This document shows positions 59,189 to 64,000 of a DNA stretch of 64,000 nt, piece after piece. The DNA comes from Calamus simplicifolius (Eukaryota > Streptophyta > Magnoliopsida > Arecales > Arecaceae). Both the position numbers and the translations under genes were made by a program. The DNA lies in the NCBI GenBank assembly GCA_900491605.1, contig UESW01004568.1, forward strand, positions 408,584 through 472,583, in the 5' to 3' direction. The notes under the pieces were generated by a model that worked only from the letters and a program-made list of their open reading frames with translations, did not search any database and was not told the origin of the DNA. Positions within the stretch are counted from its first letter, which is position 1, and each line of letters begins with the position of its first letter.

Positions 59189-62100
59189 TGCAAGAAACCA
59201 GAACACTTCAAATCCGAATGTCCTCAACTTAAGAAGGGATACAAAAAGAAGACGAAGGCATATGTTGCAACTTGGAGTGATAGCGAGCAATCTTCATCCG
59301 AAGATGATCAACAAGAGGTTACCAACATATGTTTCATAGAAAATAATAAAATGAGTTAAATTCTGAAACCCCCAATGATGATTTTACTTTTGATGAACTA
59401 TATAATGCTTTCAATGAATTGTTTAGTGATTTCAAGATTTTAAAAACCAAAAATAAAACCTTGAAAACTAAAAATTTAGATCTTCTTAAAAAGAAAAATG
59501 AACTTGTTCTTGAAATTAAAAATATAAAATATGAAAAGGAAGATATACTAAAAGAAAAAGAATCAATTTCTACTGAAAATCTAAATTTAAAGAAAAAATT
59601 AAAAAATAAAAATATTATTGATAAATTGACTAATAGCTTAGAGAAGCTTAACATACTTTTAAACAATCAAAGAGTTGTTTTTGATAAAGCTGGTTTAGGG
59701 TATAGACCATACATGAAACAAAAATTTGTTAACAATTTCTTCATAAATAAACCAATCAAAAATGATATTTTCTGTTACCATTATGGTATAAAAGAACATA
59801 AATCTTATGAATGTAATTACAAAATATCTCATAAGAACATAAGTCATAAAGGTAAGAAAATATGGGTTCCAAAAGGAACTATGTTTATTGCTACTAACCA
59901 TGAAGGACCCAAGAAGACTTGGGTACCTAAACAAAAGATATGATTGCTTTGCAGGAGTGTTTTGCGGCCAAAGGATCAAAAAGAAAATGGTATCTTGATA
60001 GCGGCTGCTCAAGACACATGACGGATGATAAAAAGCAATTCATCACCCTTGAAGCTAAAAGAGGAGGAGTAGTAACATTTGGAGATAACGGTAAAGGCCA
60101 CATCATGGGCTTTGGTAAAATTCAGATCACTCCATCCACTTTTATTGAAAATGTCTTATACGTAGATGGATTAAAACATAACCTGATTAGCATTAGCCAA
60201 CTTTGCGATAAAGGTTTCAAAGTTTCCTTTGAAGCTTCTATCTGCACTGTATCGAATCCTATTGACAATAGCATTATATTTGTTGGAAATAGAAATGGCA
60301 ATGTATACTTAATTGATTTGGACAATCTGTCAACTACTAACCATTGCCTAATTGTTAATAATGCTAAGGTAAATGTGATTGGATGGCTATGATTTCATAG
60401 ATTAGGTCATGCAAGCACACACTTAATTTCAAAATTGCTTAAAATGGAATTAGTTAAAGGTCTTCCAAAATTAGATTTTAAAAATAATAGAATTTATGAT
60501 GCATGTCAATTTGAAAAATAAACTAGGAATTCTTTTAAATCTAAAAACATTGTTTCCACCTCTAGGCCACTCGAGCTACTACACATGGACCTTTTTGGAC
60601 CTACTAGAACCACTAGTCTAGGAGGAAAGAAATATGGTCTTGTGATAGTAGATGATTACTCTAGATTTACTTGGGTATTGTTTTAGCTCACAAAAATGAG
60701 ACTTTCTCGATATTTCTAAAATTCTTCAAGAAAGTCATAAATGAGAAAAATGCTGCCATAGTGTCTCTTAGAAGTGATCATGGAACTGAATTTGAAAATC
60801 ATTTATTTAAATATTTTTGCATTAAAAATGGCATTAATTATAATTTTTCAACACCTAGAATACCTCAACAGAATGGAGTTGTAGAAAGAAAAAATAGAAC
60901 TCTAGAAGACATGGCCCGTACCATGCTATGTGAAAGCCAACTCTCAAAATATTTCTAGACGAAAGCTATAAACACAGCATGTTACATCCTAAATAGAGCC
61001 TTAATTAGACCAATCATTAAGAAAACTCCCTATGAATTATGGCATAATAGGAAACCCAACATTGGTTATTTTCATGCATTTGGTTGTCGATGTTTCATTC
61101 ATAATAATGGTAAAGATAATCTTGAAAAGTTTGACGCAAAATCAGATAAAGGTATATTCTTAGGATATTCACTTCTAGCAAAGCTTATAGAGTATTCAAT
61201 AAGAAGTATCTGATTGTAGAAGAGTCAATTTATGTAGTGTTTGATGAATCTTTAGAATCAAGTTCTGAAAAGATAGACGATGAGGAAGATACTAATTTAC
61301 TTGAAAGAAATCTTGAAAAATTAAATATCGATGTATCTTCAGATCATGAACCTGAAGCTAAGAATGATGACTCATCTAAGGATGATGGTATTGATACTAC
61401 TCGTAATGATGTAGATCTACCTAGAGATTTGAGATCTGCTTATGGTCATCCAAAGGACTTAATCATAGGCGATTCATCTCAAGGTATAAGAACTAGATCA
61501 TCAATGAGAAATATCAGTAATTATCTTGCATTTGTATCTTATATAGAATCCAAGACAATTGAGGAAGCTAAAAAAGATATTAATTGGATGCTAGTTATGC
61601 AAGAGGAATTAAATCAATTCATTAGGAATAAGGTATGGACCCTAGTTGATAGACCCAAAGATTATCCAGTTATAGGATCCAAATGGGTATTTAAATAAAC
61701 TAGATGAAAATGATATTGTTATTAGAAACAAAGCTAGATTAGTTGTAAAAGAATATAATCAGGAGGAAGGAATTGATTTTGATGAAACCTTTGCATCTGT
61801 TACTAGATTAGAGGCCATTAGGTTGTTACTTGCATTTGCATGTTGCATGAACATTAATTTATTTCAAATGGATGTGAAAAGTGCATTCTTAAATGGTTTT
61901 ATAAATGAGAAAGTTTTTGTTGAACAACCATCTGGTTTTGAAGATCATGAATTTCTAAATCATGTTTTTAAGCTATATAAAGCACTTTATGGTTTAAAAC
62001 AAGCACCTAGAGCTTGGTATGATAGGTTAAGTAAATTTCTTATTGAAAATGATTTTTCAGAGGAAATGTTGATAAAACCCTATTTTTGAAAAGAAAAAAA

Positions 62101-63070
62101 AAGACTTACTGATAGTACAAATCTATGTAGATGATATAGTATTTGGTGCTACTAACAATCTTCTTTGTCAAGATTTTGCAAAGTTAATGCAAGGGAAATT
62201 TGAAATGAGCATGATGGAAGAACTGAACTTCTTCCTTGGACTTCAAATCAAACAAGAAAGAGAAGGGATTTTTATCAACCAAACAAAGTACACTAAAGAA
62301 ATTCTCAAGAAGTTTGGTATGGAATCAGTTAAACCTCTTGGCATACCTATGAGTTCTTCATGCAAACTCGATAAAGATGAAGATGGTAAGCAAGTAGATC
62401 AAAAAAATTATAGAGGTATGATTGGTTCTCTACTTTATTTAACAGCTAGTAGACCTGATATTATGTTTGTTGTATGCTTATGTGCTAGATATCAGTCTGA
62501 ACTTAAAGAATCTTACTTAATTGCTGTAAAGAGAATTCTTAGATATTTAAATGGAACTAAAAATGTAGGATTATGATACTCTAGAGATTCAACATTAAAT
62601 TTGATTGTATATTCTGATTCTGATTTCGCTGGTTGTAAATTGGATAGAAAAGCACAAGTGGTGCATGCCAATTCTTAGACAATAACTTAATCTCTTGGTT
62701 TAGCAAAAAGCAAAATTCAGTTGCATTATCAACTGCTGAAGCTGAATATGTTGCAGCTAGAAGTTGCTGTGCTCAAATTCTTTGGATTAAGCGATAACTT
62801 GAGGATTATGGTATAATACTTGATAAAACTCCAATTAGATGTGACAATACTAGTTCAATAAATTTAACAAAAAATCATATTCAACATTCAAAAACTAAAC
62901 ACATAGAGATAAGACATCATTTTATTAGAGATCATGTAGCTAATAATGATGTTTATCTTGATTATGTAAGTACTGATGAATAATTAGCTGACATATTTAT
63001 AAAACCTTTAAGTGAAAAGAGATTTTACTATCTTAGAGGAGAATTAGGAGTTTATGATCCATCAGAATGA
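59189..63070 (+). pseudogene. Sirevirus-like pol, resuming after copia-2, heavily broken
   Basis: It resumes with the second half of the zinc knuckle (CKKPEHFKSECPQL), then a Lys/Glu/Leu-rich coiled coil (59419-59650), a second cysteine motif (CYHYGIKEHKSYEC) and the IWVPKGT linker. Protease motif DSGCSRHM is at about 59998, the GAG-pre-integrase HRLGHAS at about 60395, integrase up to 60958, reverse transcriptase at 61540-62576 (polymerase box YVDDIVF at about 62128) and RNase H at 62580-63070. Stops and frameshifts occur throughout (for example 60390-60392, 60519-60521, 60955). The final stop is TGA at 63068-63070. Confidence 0.88.
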
Positions 63071-63558
63071 TTATAGATCTCCTAGGAATGTCTATCTAGA
63101 ATTCAACCATTTTCTTGAAGATCCTTTTATGATTCTAAGAAAAATTTATCTAGATATTTGAACTTCTTGATTTACCACATTCTAAGGAAGATTTATCCAA
63201 AGTTTGATGATCATTTTGATAAGTTTCAGATTCTTTGAAACTCTCATTTTTCACTGAAACTGTTTTGGAGCCGACACCATTTATGTTGGAGTTGACTCTA
63301 ATTTTATGTGCTCTCTGTCTGAGTTTTTAGAGCCGACACCTGCTACTACAGAGCTGACTCTATTTCGGGCGCTGACTGTGTTAGCAATTTAGAGCCGACA
63401 CCTCGCTTTGCGGGAGCCAAGTCTAAGTGGTCCCCTTTTGATTTATCTAGGGTAGAGTCGCACCTTCTTATTTCCATCCGACTACAATCCACTCCAAATC
63501 CCTCTCCACTTGTCCCAAACCCCAAAATCTTTTGAATCCATCATCTCTTGATATCTAA
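63071..63558 (+). other. Spacer after pol with AGAGCCGACACC-type repeats
   Basis: No gene is seen. 63260-63420 has at least three AGAGCC/GAGCTGAC(A/T)C-like units that resemble those in the 5' LTR (47210-47600), although this is not LTR sequence. Confidence 0.6.
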
Positions 63559-64000
63559 ATGGCACCCAAGCGTCGTGCATCCACCATTGGAGTCACTGTT
63601 ACCATCGGGAGAAGGACGCTCGGCGTCCGGCGAGGCAACCCTCTCCGAGCTCGTCTTCCACTTCTTCTTCCTTGACTCCTAGCTTGATTCCCACTCCACC
63701 TTCACCCCAAATTGACCTCTTGGCCAGGAAAGCTATCACTACTAGAAGGAAGGTTGATTTCAACTTTTTTGATGCTGAAGGATTTACTCTAGGGAAGCAA
63801 TTAAAGGAAATGGGTTGGAAAAAGGTATGCTCACTCGATGTCCCTACCTACCCTGGTTTAGTGAAGGAATTCTATCACAATCTGAGTAGAGGAGATGGTG
63901 GAATAGTTAGCTCTATTAGAGGAACTCAGATTCACCTAACCTCTGAAATTTTAGGAAATTTGTTGGAAATTTCTGTAATTGGAATGATTGCTACCTCACA
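63559..64000 (+). pseudogene. Extra ORF downstream of Sirevirus-like pol, cut by window end
   Basis: ATG at 63559 opens MAPKRRASTIGVT. After about 25 codons the likely continuation is in another frame, starting with a Ser/Pro-rich stretch and then KVDFNFFDAEGFTLGKQLKE, PTYPGLVKEFYHNLS and IHLTSEILGNLLEI, open to the last base. This resembles a plant transposon-associated domain found in many non-coding retrotransposons (possibly PF20167). Sireviruses may carry an env-like gene at this position, but I see no signal peptide or membrane segment in the visible part. Function unknown. Confidence 0.55.

Larger units (their letters stand above)
47043..64000 (+). mobile_element. Sirevirus-like Ty1/copia element, plus strand, 3' end outside the window
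   Basis: A 5' LTR, an altered primer site, gag cut in two by copia-2, a long pol with many stops, and an extra ORF after pol. The C-terminal gag/linker with repeated IWVPKGT and KTWVPKQ motifs, and the reverse transcriptase (MDVKSAFLNGFINEKVFVEQ), are typical of the Sirevirus/Maximus lineage. It is inserted into the gypsy protease region. The left target sequence is AAAAC (47038-47042); its copy is beyond 64000. Confidence 0.82.

Overview
The window is nuclear DNA of a flowering plant. It has a plant-type intron-rich MYB3R gene, a BEL1-like homeobox fragment, and Ty1/copia, Ty3/gypsy (Tat-type), TRIM, SINE and Tourist-type insertions. GC-rich LTRs beside AT-rich introns, and the general look of the copia families, suggest a monocot such as a palm. 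That placement is a weak inference. No tRNA, rRNA or CRISPR array was found.

Layout. 1-1460: two exons of a decayed BEL1-like homeodomain gene. 1461-8634: a non-autonomous LTR retrotransposon (LARD type) with long unequal LTRs, no pol, a 106-bp dimeric tandem array and a 24-bp minisatellite. 9699-26263, minus strand: a complete three-repeat MYB (MYB3R) gene of 11 coding exons. All splice phases agree and predict 1,083 residues. Its introns hold microsatellites, local duplications and a 513-bp TRIM with an intact target-site duplication (TSD). 26.9-27.25 kb: its putative promoter, with clustered AACGG cores. 27.4-31 kb: intergenic DNA with a tRNA-derived SINE and a Tourist-like MITE. 31002 to the end of the window: a nest of retrotransposons.

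The nest. (1) A minus-strand Tat-type Ty3/gypsy element starts at 31002. It has an antisense extra ORF and a 24-bp minisatellite, and continues past the window. (2) Copia-1 (37592-46232, minus, TSD TCTCG) sits inside its reverse transcriptase. (3) A Sirevirus-like copia element (47043 to beyond 64000, plus) sits inside its protease region. (4) Copia-2 (49515-59188, plus, TSD TGCAA) sits inside the zinc knuckle of that Sirevirus-like element. All the retrotransposon coding regions are broken.

Most interesting: the gypsy element and the LARD 23 kb away share a 24-bp minisatellite unit that differs at about two positions. They also share similar polypurine tracts and LTR starts, so the LARD may be a non-autonomous partner of this Tat family. 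Other points are the spliced antisense ORF of the gypsy element, an extra ORF downstream of the Sirevirus-like pol, an AACGG cluster upstream of the MYB3R gene, and a GA microsatellite touching one of its 5' splice sites.

All coordinates were derived by reading the sequence by eye. Splice sites, LTR ends and domain calls were not checked with any program.
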